This document shows, one piece after another, positions 1-6,139 of a stretch of 6,139 nucleotides of DNA. Numbering within the stretch: the stretch's first letter is position 1; every line of letters begins with the position of its first letter. Both the position numbers and the translations under genes were made by a program. The notes under the pieces were generated by a model that was not told where the DNA came from, made no database searches, and saw only the letters and a list, made by a program, of their open reading frames with translations. The DNA is from Gammaproteobacteria bacterium (GTDB lineage: Bacteria; Pseudomonadota; Gammaproteobacteria; Chromatiales; Chromatiaceae), in contig JAJRUY010000051.1 in assembly GCA_024277555.1 (NCBI GenBank), forward strand, positions 1 through 6,139, written 5' to 3'.

Positions 1-1421
1 ATGCGCGCCAGTTCCTCTGCCTGGTTGAGCAGATTCAGCGCCTGAATGCGTTTTTCCTGCCAGCTTGCATTCACCTCCATGGACCACCAGACGGCAGCGG
101 TATCTACCGCATCGGAAAAGCTTTCTGTCCAGGAGACGGCAGGGTAATGCCGGGCATCGGCCAGGGGCTTGGACAAGGCCCAGAAGGTCTGGATGATGTC
201 TTTGGTGTGGTTGGTGACAGGTTCGGAAAAGTCGCCGCCGGGTGGTGATACCGCGCCGATCAGGGATACTGAGCCGCTGTCTCCGGAAAGGGTCTGCACC
301 CGCCCGGCGCGCTCATAGAATGATGCCAGGCGGGATGCCAGATAGGCGGGATAGCCTTCTTCCACCGGCATCTGTCCCAGGCGCCCTGCAACTTCCCGCA
401 GTGCTTCCGCCCAGCGGCTGGTGGAATCTGCCAGCATCACCACATCATGACCCTGGTCACGATAGTATTCGGCCAGGGTGACGCCAAGGTAGATGGAAGC
501 TTCCCTGGCCACCACCGGCATGTTTGAGGTGTTGGCCACCAGTAGGGTGCGCTCCATGAGAGAGCGTCCGGAATAGGGGTCGGTAAGCTCGGGAAAGGAC
601 TCGAGAATATCCACCAGCTCGTTGCCTCGTTCGCCGCAGCCGACATAGATGACGATATCGGCATTGGTCCAACGGGCGATTTGCTGCTGCAGTATGGTTT
701 TTCCCGCGCCGAAAGGTCCGGGGATGGCGCCCTTGCCGCCTTTCAGCAGGGGAAAGAAGGTGTCCAGTATGCGTTGCCCGGTGAGCAGTGGGGCAATGCC
801 GTCGTCCCGTTTCCGGTAAGGACGCGGGATGCGCACCGGCCAGCGGTGAAACAGCTTCAGCTCCTGAATGCCGTTCAGCGGGCTGCGCACCCTGGCGATG
901 ACCTGTTTGAGATCGTAGTCCCCTGCGCCAGCCAGTTCCAGCAGCTCTCCCTTGATTTTGGGGGGTACCAGGATGCGGTGCTCGATGGATGCCGTTTCCT
1001 GCACCCTGCCCAGCACCATGCCGCCCTTTATCTCTGCTCCGGCTTTTAGCCTGGTGTCGGGTATAAATGGCCAACGCTTGTCCCGGTCGAGTGCGATGGT
1101 GTTCAGCCCCCGGGGGATATGGTCGCCTGTTTGTGCCATCAGGGTTTTCAGGGGACGCTGTATCCCGTCAAATATGCCGCCCAACAGGCCTGGTCCCAGC
1201 TCCACTGACAATGGGTATCCCAGGGGAGTGGCCGGTTCTCCCGGCCGCAGCATTTCCGTGGATTCGTATACCTGGATCAGTGCGCGATCAGCATCCAGCC
1301 CAATCACCTCACCGGTCAGCTCCAGTGCACCCAGTTGAACCTGTTCCCCGATGGCAGCGCCCGGCAGGTGGGCGCGCACCAGCGGGCCGTTGACTTCAAT
1401 CACTGTACCGCTGTCAGTCAT
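1..1421 (-). CDS. atpA: V/A-type ATPase catalytic subunit A (partial, C-terminus off the left edge)
   Basis: This is the nucleotide-binding catalytic subunit of the V1/A1 head, where ATP is hydrolysed or made in alternation with subunit B. I translated the frame by hand from the ATG at 1421: it stays open for 473 codons to the window edge, so roughly the last 110-120 residues of a usual 580-600-residue protein are missing. Domains in order: N-terminal beta-barrel (about 1-70, beginning GTVIEVNGPLV), the A-specific bulge region (about 110-190), then the ATPase core. Visible motifs are the P-loop GPFGAGKT at 235-242 (K241), GCGERGNE at 261-268 (E264 and R265, the expected catalytic glutamate and its neighbouring arginine), Walker B region VVMLADSTSRWAEALRE at 327-343 with D332, and PPGGDFSEP at 393-401. 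The start overlaps the end of the E gene by 8 bases and has GGGGA 7 bases upstream (1429-1433). No expected residue is missing. Identity is near certain; beta and alpha subunits of F-type enzymes lack the bulge. Confidence 0.97.
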   Translation of the reverse strand, partial: MTDSGTVIEVNGPLVRAHLPGAAIGEQVQLGALELTGEVIGLDADRALIQVYESTEMLRPGEPATPLGYPLSVELGPGLLGGIFDGIQRPLKTLMAQTGDHIPRGLNTIALDRDKRWPFIPDTRLKAGAEIKGGMVLGRVQETASIEHRILVPPKIKGELLELAGAGDYDLKQVIARVRSPLNGIQELKLFHRWPVRIPRPYRKRDDGIAPLLTGQRILDTFFPLLKGGKGAIPGPFGAGKTILQQQIARWTNADIVIYVGCGERGNELVDILESFPELTDPYSGRSLMERTLLVANTSNMPVVAREASIYLGVTLAEYYRDQGHDVVMLADSTSRWAEALREVAGRLGQMPVEEGYPAYLASRLASFYERAGRVQTLSGDSGSVSLIGAVSPPGGDFSEPVTNHTKDIIQTFWALSKPLADARHYPAVSWTESFSDAVDTAAVWWSMEVNASWQEKRIQALNLLNQAEELAR

Positions 1422-2064
1422 CGAAGAGTCCCCGCTGGCTGATCTCGGCAGCGAACAGTCGTTCTGTTATTACCCGTAGCAAAATACCCTCAAAGCGTTC
1501 GATGCGGCCCTCGAAGCTGTTGTCGATACGGATGCGGTTGTCCTTGCTGCGTAGCAGTACGCCGCCACTACAATCGATGGGAGTATGCGCCAGTTCGATT
1601 TGCTTTGCTGGTGCTATATCCGACACAAAGACTTTCCAGCGGGGCTTCAGGTGTTTAAGGTCAGTGGCATTGACCTCGGCTACCAGCTCTGTACTTTCGA
1701 TATTGCCCGCCGCCTGGGTCAGCAGCTTGTGCAGCAATGCCATATAGGTATCCTGATTTTTGCTGGCATCCCGTAGCCTTGCTGGCAGCTCATGCAGCAC
1801 AGACTGGATTAACTGCCAGCGCAATTTGTCCAGCTTGCCTTTCAGCCTCAGCTCGCTGGCCTGGATCTGGCGGCGGAACAGGCGTTCCGCCTCCGCCTGG
1901 GCGGCAAGCACTTCATTTTGTTCCCGGATATGCAGCCGTTCATGGGCATCTTCGAGTATGTGCTGGCGTGCACGCCGGGCGCGCTGATGGTACTCCTGGG
2001 CCAGCTTTTCAGCTCGTTCCAGTAAGGCCTTTTCCAGTTCGTTGACCAGTTGTTCTTGTGCCAT
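1414..2064 (-). CDS. atpE: V/A-type ATPase peripheral-stalk subunit E
   Basis: Subunit E (216 residues, near the family's usual 190-210) pairs with the G/H-type coiled-coil subunit to form the peripheral stalk, which holds the A/B head against the soluble arm of subunit I. Residues 1-95 are a long charged helix rich in Glu, Arg, Gln and Ala, as expected for the coiled-coil half. The C-terminal globular domain (about 105-216) carries the family signature GGVLLRS at 167-173, then RIRIDNSFEGRIER at 177-190, and ends in an amphipathic helix. The start is preceded by AAGGTG (2076-2081), which overlaps the stop codon of F, 11 bases before the ATG. The gap to F is 15 bases and the 3' end overlaps A by 8 bases, so it is probably translated in step with both. 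The C-terminal signature makes the family assignment firm; the N-terminal half alone would not. Confidence 0.93.
   Translation of the reverse strand: MAQEQLVNELEKALLERAEKLAQEYHQRARRARQHILEDAHERLHIREQNEVLAAQAEAERLFRRQIQASELRLKGKLDKLRWQLIQSVLHELPARLRDASKNQDTYMALLHKLLTQAAGNIESTELVAEVNATDLKHLKPRWKVFVSDIAPAKQIELAHTPIDCSGGVLLRSKDNRIRIDNSFEGRIERFEGILLRVITERLFAAEISQRGLFDD
1429..1433 (-). promoter_or_regulatory. Ribosome-binding site for subunit A inside the E gene
   Basis: GGGGA lies 7 bases before the A ATG, within the last codons of E. It supports the ATG at 1421 as the start of A despite the 8-base overlap with E. Confidence 0.55.
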
Positions 2065-2075
2065 GCTGCTTGTTT

Positions 2076-2081
2076 CACCTT
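2076..2081 (-). promoter_or_regulatory. Ribosome-binding site for subunit E overlapping the F stop codon
   Basis: AAGGTG begins within the TAA stop codon of F and lies 11 bases before the E ATG. The spacing is slightly long but usable. The overlap suggests that ribosomes finishing F help expose or reuse this site. Confidence 0.6.
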
Positions 2082-2418
2082 ATTCCAGTGCGTTTTTCCC
2101 GAGTACGCTGATGACCAGCTCTTCTACTTGGGGACGATAGTCCCTGGGCGCATTCAGTGGTGGGATTTCCGTGATCACGATGCCGCTGCCACGACGCTGC
2201 AGTTGTTGCAGCAAGGTACAGTCGCAGCGCGCCAGTGACGGCTCAAGAAATACCAGCGCCGTTTGTTCTCGTTCCACCAGTTCTTGCAGCAGGCTGTCCA
2301 GCTGTTGTGGTGAAGCGTCCGGCCAGGTTTCAAAGCCGATCAGGGAAAAGCCTGCGCACAATGCCGCTTCCCCCATCATGATCAACCGCGTATCTGCTCT
2401 GTTTTCCTCCACAGGCAT
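2080..2418 (-). CDS. atpF: V/A-type ATPase central-stalk subunit F
   Basis: Subunit F (112 residues; family about 100-115) binds subunit D in the central rotor stalk inside the A/B head, and in studied enzymes it modulates ATPase activity. Its small alpha/beta fold can be followed: beta-1 and the following loop as RLIMMGEAALCAGFSLIGFE (11-30), matching the family pattern I-G-(D/E)-x4-G-F-x-L-x-G; a helix at about 36-50; beta strand TALVFLEP (53-60); strand IVITEIPPLNAP (80-91), matching the usual I-P-x-I/P-x2-P segment; and a C-terminal helix (about 97-110). The ATG lies only 5 bases after the K stop codon with no clear Shine-Dalgarno site, so reinitiation after K is likely. Some ten residues precede the usual family start. 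A GGAGG (2406-2410) lies inside the first codons but has no usable start at normal spacing. It has three cysteines (C21, C65, C67). Confidence 0.92.
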   Translation of the reverse strand: MPVEENRADTRLIMMGEAALCAGFSLIGFETWPDASPQQLDSLLQELVEREQTALVFLEPSLARCDCTLLQQLQRRGSGIVITEIPPLNAPRDYRPQVEELVISVLGKNALE

Positions 2419-2423
2419 AGCTG

Positions 2424-2876
2424 TCAGCCGATTTTTCCCAGCATCAGAATAGTTACCACCAGGCCATATATGGCAATCCCTTCGGCCAGACCCAAGTAGA
2501 TCAGGGTGCGGCCGAACAGCTCGGGTTTCTCCGCGATCACCGCCAGGGATGCTGCACCTACGGGCCCTACTGCAATGCCTGCCCCGATGGTTGCCAGGGC
2601 AGTGGGAATGCCGATGCCGATGAGGGCGAGCCCCAGCCCGATGCTTACTCCTGAATCAGGTTTCACTACGGTGACATCGGCTGCCATGGCGTCTTGCATG
2701 CCCAGCACCAGCAAGCCGATTTGCGCGCCAACGAATACCAGCAGGTTGACACCCACAACTGCTTTCCAGCGTCTCTGGGTGTTGCGGTTTGAAGTCGGGG
2801 GGTTGATTTCCAGATAGATGCCGGTGCCGATGAGGGCCAGCAGGCTCAAGCTCAGTAACATGACCATCCAGTACAT
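2424..2876 (-). CDS. atpK: V/A-type ATPase rotor-ring subunit K (c-type proteolipid)
   Basis: Subunit K forms the membrane rotor ring whose glutamates carry ions past subunit I. It has 150 residues and four hydrophobic segments: 3-22, 39-60, about 78-110 and about 122-148. Only the last two form a typical glycine- and alanine-rich c-type hairpin: GIAVGPVGAA at 100-109, the polar loop AEKPELFG at 115-122, and the carboxylate E132 in GLAEGIAIYG (129-138). The first half is unlike a c hairpin: it has a basic loop (about 30-38) and ends in QDAMAADV, resembling a signal-peptidase site after A65. It may be a removed leader, as in the Thermus c subunit, or a retained two-helix domain. Position 103, where sodium-binding rings have Gln, is Val, and E132 is followed by Gly, not Ser/Thr, so proton coupling is favoured. 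A strong GAGGAG site sits 6 bases before the ATG. Confidence 0.93.
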   Translation of the reverse strand: MYWMVMLLSLSLLALIGTGIYLEINPPTSNRNTQRRWKAVVGVNLLVFVGAQIGLLVLGMQDAMAADVTVVKPDSGVSIGLGLALIGIGIPTALATIGAGIAVGPVGAASLAVIAEKPELFGRTLIYLGLAEGIAIYGLVVTILMLGKIG

Positions 2877-2882
2877 AACGGA

Positions 2883-2888
2883 CTCCTC
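2883..2888 (-). promoter_or_regulatory. Strong ribosome-binding site for subunit K
   Basis: GAGGAG lies 6 bases before the K ATG and overlaps the TGA stop codon of subunit I (TGAGGAG). It is the best match to the anti-Shine-Dalgarno sequence ahead of any gene in the window. Subunit K is needed in many copies per enzyme, so a strong site here makes sense; that link is inference. Confidence 0.75.
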
Positions 2889-4794
2889 AGGTTTTCGTGT
2901 TCAACAAATCGTTGGCAGACAGGCGCATGGGGCGGAATTCATGGCCATCTCCCCGGAAGAAGCGGGAGAAACCTTCATAATACTCCAGGCGCAACACCTG
3001 TATTGTCACGATAGCGCCTTCCAGTATCAGAATAAATAGGTTTCCCAGCACAATGGTGATCCAGTACCCGGTGCTTCCCAGCATGTCCGCCAGTGCAAAA
3101 ACCGCCACAGACAACGCCACATGATTGAGGCCGAAGGCTGCCACGCGCAAAAAGGAAAGGGTGTTGGATATATAATTCATGAAGGTTTCAAAGCCTTCAA
3201 TGGCAACTACCAGCAATCGTTCTCCAGCCGCTGATTGCTGCTGCTGCCATTTGTAGCCAAGTACGGTTGCCAGGGAAGCAAACAACAGGAATCTGCTCCA
3301 CACATCCACGCTTCCATGCTCGAACCATTGCCAGCCGCCGAAGAGTATGCTCAGGTACAGCAGCAGGCCGGCAATGCCCCGGCTGTCAAAAAATGCCCTG
3401 GCAAAGCGGTTTTCCACCAGGTCATTGCGAATGCTCAGCAGCGATGCCAGAAAAATAAATCCCACACCCCAGAAAAATGCCACCTTGAGCATCAGCACCG
3501 GGTCGCTCAGCGGTGGCATCCACAAGGCGGGAAAAAGATGTTCGTAGCCGAATACGCTGCCATACAGAGCGCCAAACAACATGGAAGACAGGCCTGCGGT
3601 CATCAGCGCCGAACGCAGCTTGCCCAGCTTGCCGGGCCATAGCCATGGCGCCAGGAAGATGATGGCGCCATGCCCCAGGTCGCCGAACATCATGCCGAAC
3701 ATGATGATGAAACTGATGGTGAAGAACCAGGTCGGGTCGATTTCCTGATAGCGCGGAATACCGAAATTTCGTACCAGGGCAGTGAACGGGCGGAGCCAGT
3801 TTGCATGGTGAATATAGGACGGCACCCGGTGTTGCTCCCTGGCATCCGGCTGGCGGCGTTCCATGATCACAGGCCCCTGCAGGCCGTGTTTGAGCATGGC
3901 TTCCAGGGCATTGGTCTTCTGTACAGGCACCCAGCCGGAAATGTAGGCCAGCCCGCCACGGCTGCGCAGGGATTGACCAAACTGCGGAAAGCCGGAAGCG
4001 GCCAGCAGAACCTGGGTTGCCTGATCCAGGCGCTGGCCGTATTCCTTGACGCTTGCCTGTATATCAAGCTGCAGATGGCGTTGTTCATGCAGGATTTTCT
4101 GCTCTTGTTCCTGTAACTGTCGAGCGACTTTGCCGGGGTGTCCGGAGAGCTCTTCCGGCAACACGAAGAGATGAAAATCCGCTGCCTTGAGAACAGTTTT
4201 CAGGTTGTGTTCTTTCTCCTTGAGTCCTGCGATGACGATGTGCAGCAGCCCTTCATACCGGGAGACTTGGGTAAGGGTGTAGCCGATCATGGCGATGGCC
4301 TCGCGCAGCCGGGTGCTGTTTTCCTGGGGAATGGTGCCGGTGAGGATGTTTAAAAAACGATATTCCCTGCGTAGCATGCCCAGATCCAGATCGAGATTTC
4401 GGTAACAGCGCAAAAGCTCTTCGAGGCGATGAATATCTTTTAATTTTTCTTCATGGCGGCGTGCAGCTTCGGCACGGGATGAGCACTGCTGCCAGATGCT
4501 TCCCAGCCATGCTTCCAGTTCCAGCAGCTGTTGCAGTGTTGGTGCCTGCTCGGGGATGGTTTGTCCAGTTTCTGGTCTGTATTCCAGGAAATCCAGAATT
4601 TTCTGCAAATGGGAGCGGGCGGATGCAAAGCAGGAGGTGTAGCGCTGCTGCGGGGTTTCCGGAAGGTGCTCCATTTCTTCCTGTAGTGGATCGGGGGCGA
4701 AGTAGCCATAACGTGCCAGCAACAGGCCGGCCTGGGTCAGTTCTTCACTGAGCAGGGAGATTCCCACATGATGCATCGGAGTTGGCGTAAACAT
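2887..4794 (-). CDS. atpI: V/A-type ATPase membrane stator subunit I (a-type, 116-kDa family)
   Basis: Subunit I carries the two ion half-channels next to the K ring and anchors the peripheral stalks. Its 635 residues fit the prokaryotic size (about 640-670). Residues 1-340 are the soluble arm: an N-terminal alpha/beta lobe (MHHVGISLLSEELTQAG), coiled-coil stretches at about 90-145 and 220-265, and a second lobe including GLAYISGWVP (281-290). Residues from about 355 form the membrane domain, where about eight helices are expected: FGMMFGDLGHG at 366-376, hydrophobic runs at about 394-416, 433-453, 473-490 and 500-514, then the conserved SFLRVAAFGLNHVAL (547-561) and LEGAIVTIQVLRLEYYEGF (591-609). 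R550 and R602 fall where the two essential arginines of the family lie. The start overlaps the C stop as TGATG, giving stop-start coupling. The order of lobes and both arginines make the call secure. Confidence 0.96.
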   Translation of the reverse strand: MFTPTPMHHVGISLLSEELTQAGLLLARYGYFAPDPLQEEMEHLPETPQQRYTSCFASARSHLQKILDFLEYRPETGQTIPEQAPTLQQLLELEAWLGSIWQQCSSRAEAARRHEEKLKDIHRLEELLRCYRNLDLDLGMLRREYRFLNILTGTIPQENSTRLREAIAMIGYTLTQVSRYEGLLHIVIAGLKEKEHNLKTVLKAADFHLFVLPEELSGHPGKVARQLQEQEQKILHEQRHLQLDIQASVKEYGQRLDQATQVLLAASGFPQFGQSLRSRGGLAYISGWVPVQKTNALEAMLKHGLQGPVIMERRQPDAREQHRVPSYIHHANWLRPFTALVRNFGIPRYQEIDPTWFFTISFIIMFGMMFGDLGHGAIIFLAPWLWPGKLGKLRSALMTAGLSSMLFGALYGSVFGYEHLFPALWMPPLSDPVLMLKVAFFWGVGFIFLASLLSIRNDLVENRFARAFFDSRGIAGLLLYLSILFGGWQWFEHGSVDVWSRFLLFASLATVLGYKWQQQQSAAGERLLVVAIEGFETFMNYISNTLSFLRVAAFGLNHVALSVAVFALADMLGSTGYWITIVLGNLFILILEGAIVTIQVLRLEYYEGFSRFFRGDGHEFRPMRLSANDLLNTKT

Positions 4795-5855
4795 CAGGGT
4801 TGCTCTCTTCTGCTGAGGGCAGGATAGGCCAGCGGGTCGCCGCAGAACTGAATGAGTTCGTTGCTCAGCCCCAGCAAATGCCCCTTGAGCACCGCATGTA
4901 TCAACTGCATCTGCTGTTCACGCAGATACAGATAGGCGTAGGCGATGGCCATGTTGAACCTTTGCTTGCGCAGGATCTTGTTGGCGCGGGTTCTGACCAG
5001 CTGCAGCATGTGATATTCAATATCCTCGATATCGTCGGTATTGGCAAGCTGCTGTTGCAATGGGCCAGGCAAGTGCTCGACTACTTCCTTGACGCTGGTG
5101 AGCTGGGCCAGTTGCTGCAGTGTTTTCAGGGAAAGCTGTCTGCCTCCCGGAGCCAGCAGAAAATACGCATGGGGGGCGGAAAGTTTGTAAACGAAGCGGA
5201 AACGCAATAATGAGATCAGATTGACCTGATCAAGCCAGGTGTGCAACAACTGCTGCGTCTGCTGTTTGTGGTTTCCCTTCAGGGCCGAAGCCAGGTGCAC
5301 CAACTGGCTGTAATAGTTTGTGTCCATGGCGGCTTCCACATCGAACAGGGAGCGATGCTCTTCAAAAGCCTTGCGCGCCGGGCGCGCCATGCTGCTGTAG
5401 CTGCTGTTTTGCAGTTGCCGCAGCAATTCTTCTACGCTGTCTGTATTTATCAAAGCCTGCAGATCCAGGGAGCCCAGCCCGGCCAGATCCAGAAGTTGAT
5501 GGGACGGATCGATCGGTTGCGAGCCGGAAAACCTGGTGCGCAGGAGAAGCTTGAGATTGACCAGTTCCAGGCGGCGCATCCAGTGACGAATAAAGTTTCG
5601 TTCGTTGCTGTTCAGGCAACGCATCAGCTTGATGCTTTCGTTGACCAGAATAGTGGCAAGGAACTGTTCCAGTTGCGCCGGATCCTTCGGCAGTTGCCGC
5701 GCCAATGCGCCGACTCCGGCCTGGATCAACAGGGGGTTTATTTCAGAAAGAGGCAGCTGCAGCAACGCCTTGCGCTGTTTTCTGTGCAGCAGTTGTTCCG
5801 CCATCAGGGAGACTCTCGTGTTCAGGTAGGCATAGCTTGCAACCTGACTTCCCAT
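4794..5855 (-). CDS. atpC: V/A-type ATPase subunit C (AC39/d-type rotor socket)
   Basis: Subunit C (eukaryotic subunit d, AC39 family) is a funnel-shaped soluble protein that sits on the K ring and receives the D-F stalk, linking head rotation to the ring. Its 353 residues are close to the usual 320-350. The family is recognised by repeated helical motifs: SYAYLNTRVSLM near the start (7-18), MRRLELVNLKLLLRTRF at 93-109, DTNYYSQL at 178-185, DQVNLISLLRFRF at 209-221, and the C-terminal signature FNMAIAYAYLYLREQQ (300-315) followed by KGHLLGLSNELI (324-335). No membrane segment or signal peptide is seen. The protein is rich in Gln and Leu. The ATG is 6 bases after the H-like stop codon and lacks a strong ribosome-binding site, which points to coupling. 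The gene's position upstream of I is unusual, since classical operons place C after E. Confidence 0.93.
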   Translation of the reverse strand: MGSQVASYAYLNTRVSLMAEQLLHRKQRKALLQLPLSEINPLLIQAGVGALARQLPKDPAQLEQFLATILVNESIKLMRCLNSNERNFIRHWMRRLELVNLKLLLRTRFSGSQPIDPSHQLLDLAGLGSLDLQALINTDSVEELLRQLQNSSYSSMARPARKAFEEHRSLFDVEAAMDTNYYSQLVHLASALKGNHKQQTQQLLHTWLDQVNLISLLRFRFVYKLSAPHAYFLLAPGGRQLSLKTLQQLAQLTSVKEVVEHLPGPLQQQLANTDDIEDIEYHMLQLVRTRANKILRKQRFNMAIAYAYLYLREQQMQLIHAVLKGHLLGLSNELIQFCGDPLAYPALSRREQP

Positions 5856-5861
5856 CTTTGA

Positions 5862-6139
5862 TTACCGTTGCTCAGGATCCAGAATAAGCTGTATCGCCGC
5901 CTGCATGGCATCTTCCCGTGATTCTTCTGCCATGCTGCGCAACGCCTGGGCGCGCTCGTTGAAGCGCCGCTGCATCTCCGAGATATTCTGTTCGATCCGC
6001 TGTTGGGTCTTGTCCAGAAATGAGCTGTGCATCTCCGGTATGCGAGCCGCCAGCCTGTCTTCGGCAAGCTGTGCTTCATGCAATGCCTGACGGGTCAGTT
6101 CTTCCCGTTCCTCAATTGCCCTGGTCACCAGGGATTCGG
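5862..6139 (-). CDS. atpH: Probable V/A-type ATPase coiled-coil stalk subunit (G/H type), 5' end off the right edge
   Basis: This reading frame is open from the right edge to a TAA at 5862-5864, giving 92 visible residues. It is almost wholly a charged helix rich in Glu, Arg, Gln and Ala with heptad-like hydrophobic spacing (for example LVTRAIEEREELTRQAL, then RIEQNISEMQRRFNERAQAL). It has no membrane segment or catalytic motif. Small proteins of this type (about 100-110 residues) pair with subunit E in the peripheral stalk and commonly open V/A-ATPase operons, which fits this position. A GTG at 6126-6128 could be a start, but the frame continues upstream with Glu-Ser-Leu before it, so the true start is probably 10-20 codons beyond the window. 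Low-complexity coiled coils give weak family evidence, so the call rests mostly on context. Confidence 0.72.
   Translation of the reverse strand, partial: ESLVTRAIEEREELTRQALHEAQLAEDRLAARIPEMHSSFLDKTQQRIEQNISEMQRRFNERAQALRSMAEESREDAMQAAIQLILDPEQR

Noticed and set aside
457..1074. Minus-strand open frame of 205 codons
   Set aside because: It is a shifted frame inside subunit A, whose true frame is open from 1421 to the edge and carries the P-loop and other ATPase motifs.
2410..2430. Possible terminator or regulatory hairpin at the K-F junction
   Set aside because: Only 5 bases separate the genes and I see no GC stem followed by a T-run; the region is better explained as coupled translation.
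3235..4116. Plus-strand open frames of 135 and 148 codons opposite subunit I
   Set aside because: They lie antisense to conserved coding sequence of subunit I; the His- and Gln-rich composition is typical of shadow frames and no motif is seen.
5241..5861. Long plus-strand open frame (206 codons) opposite the subunit C gene
   Set aside because: It is fully antisense to a well-supported gene, Gln- and Arg-rich in a way that mirrors that gene's codons, and shows no recognisable domain.
6126..6128. GTG as the start of the G/H-like subunit
   Set aside because: The frame stays open upstream to the edge with plausible residues (Glu-Ser-Leu), and no ribosome-binding site is seen before the GTG, so the gene is treated as cut by the window.
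1..6139. A new or non-ATPase system hidden among the V/A-ATPase genes (defence, mobile element, CRISPR, RNA gene)
   Set aside because: Every stretch longer than 15 bases is accounted for by a recognised ATPase subunit; I saw no inserted gene, direct repeats or RNA-like structure.

Overview
The whole window is one stretch of a V/A-type (archaeal/vacuolar-type, rotary) ATPase operon. All genes lie on the minus strand, so transcription runs from high to low coordinates. In order of transcription they are: a short coiled-coil peripheral-stalk subunit (G/H type, cut by the right edge), subunit C, subunit I (membrane stator, a-type), subunit K (rotor c-type proteolipid), subunit F, subunit E (peripheral stalk) and subunit A (catalytic; its C-terminus is cut by the left edge). 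Subunits B and D, needed for a working enzyme, are not in view; the natural expectation is that they follow A to the left of position 1.

Layout: 5862-6139 H-like subunit (partial); 4794-5855 C; 2887-4794 I; 2424-2876 K; 2080-2418 F; 1414-2064 E; 1-1421 A (partial). Gaps are 5 to 15 bases, C/I overlap by 1 base and E/A by 8 bases. No gene-free stretch exceeds 15 bases, and I see no promoter, terminator, RNA gene, repeat, mobile element or CRISPR array. The packing implies one polycistronic message with translational coupling; the promoter should lie to the right of the window.

How the parts work together: A (with B) forms the ATP-binding head. E and the G/H-like protein form the peripheral stalks that tie the head to the soluble arm of I. 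C is the socket joining the central rotor (D-F) to the ring of K subunits. I carries the ion half-channels and the conserved arginines. The K subunit has one ion-binding glutamate (E132) and lacks the glutamine and the Glu-Ser/Thr pair typical of sodium-binding rings, so proton coupling is more likely than sodium coupling.

Organism: a bacterium of moderately high GC (judged by eye). The codon use and protein style look proteobacterial, possibly gammaproteobacterial, but this is an impression and not a demonstrated placement. The gene order (H-C-I-K-F-E-A) differs from the classical Thermus, Enterococcus and Methanosarcina orders, in which C follows E. I found no undescribed system here; the interest lies in the gene order, the K subunit's N-terminal domain, and the likely lineage history of the operon.
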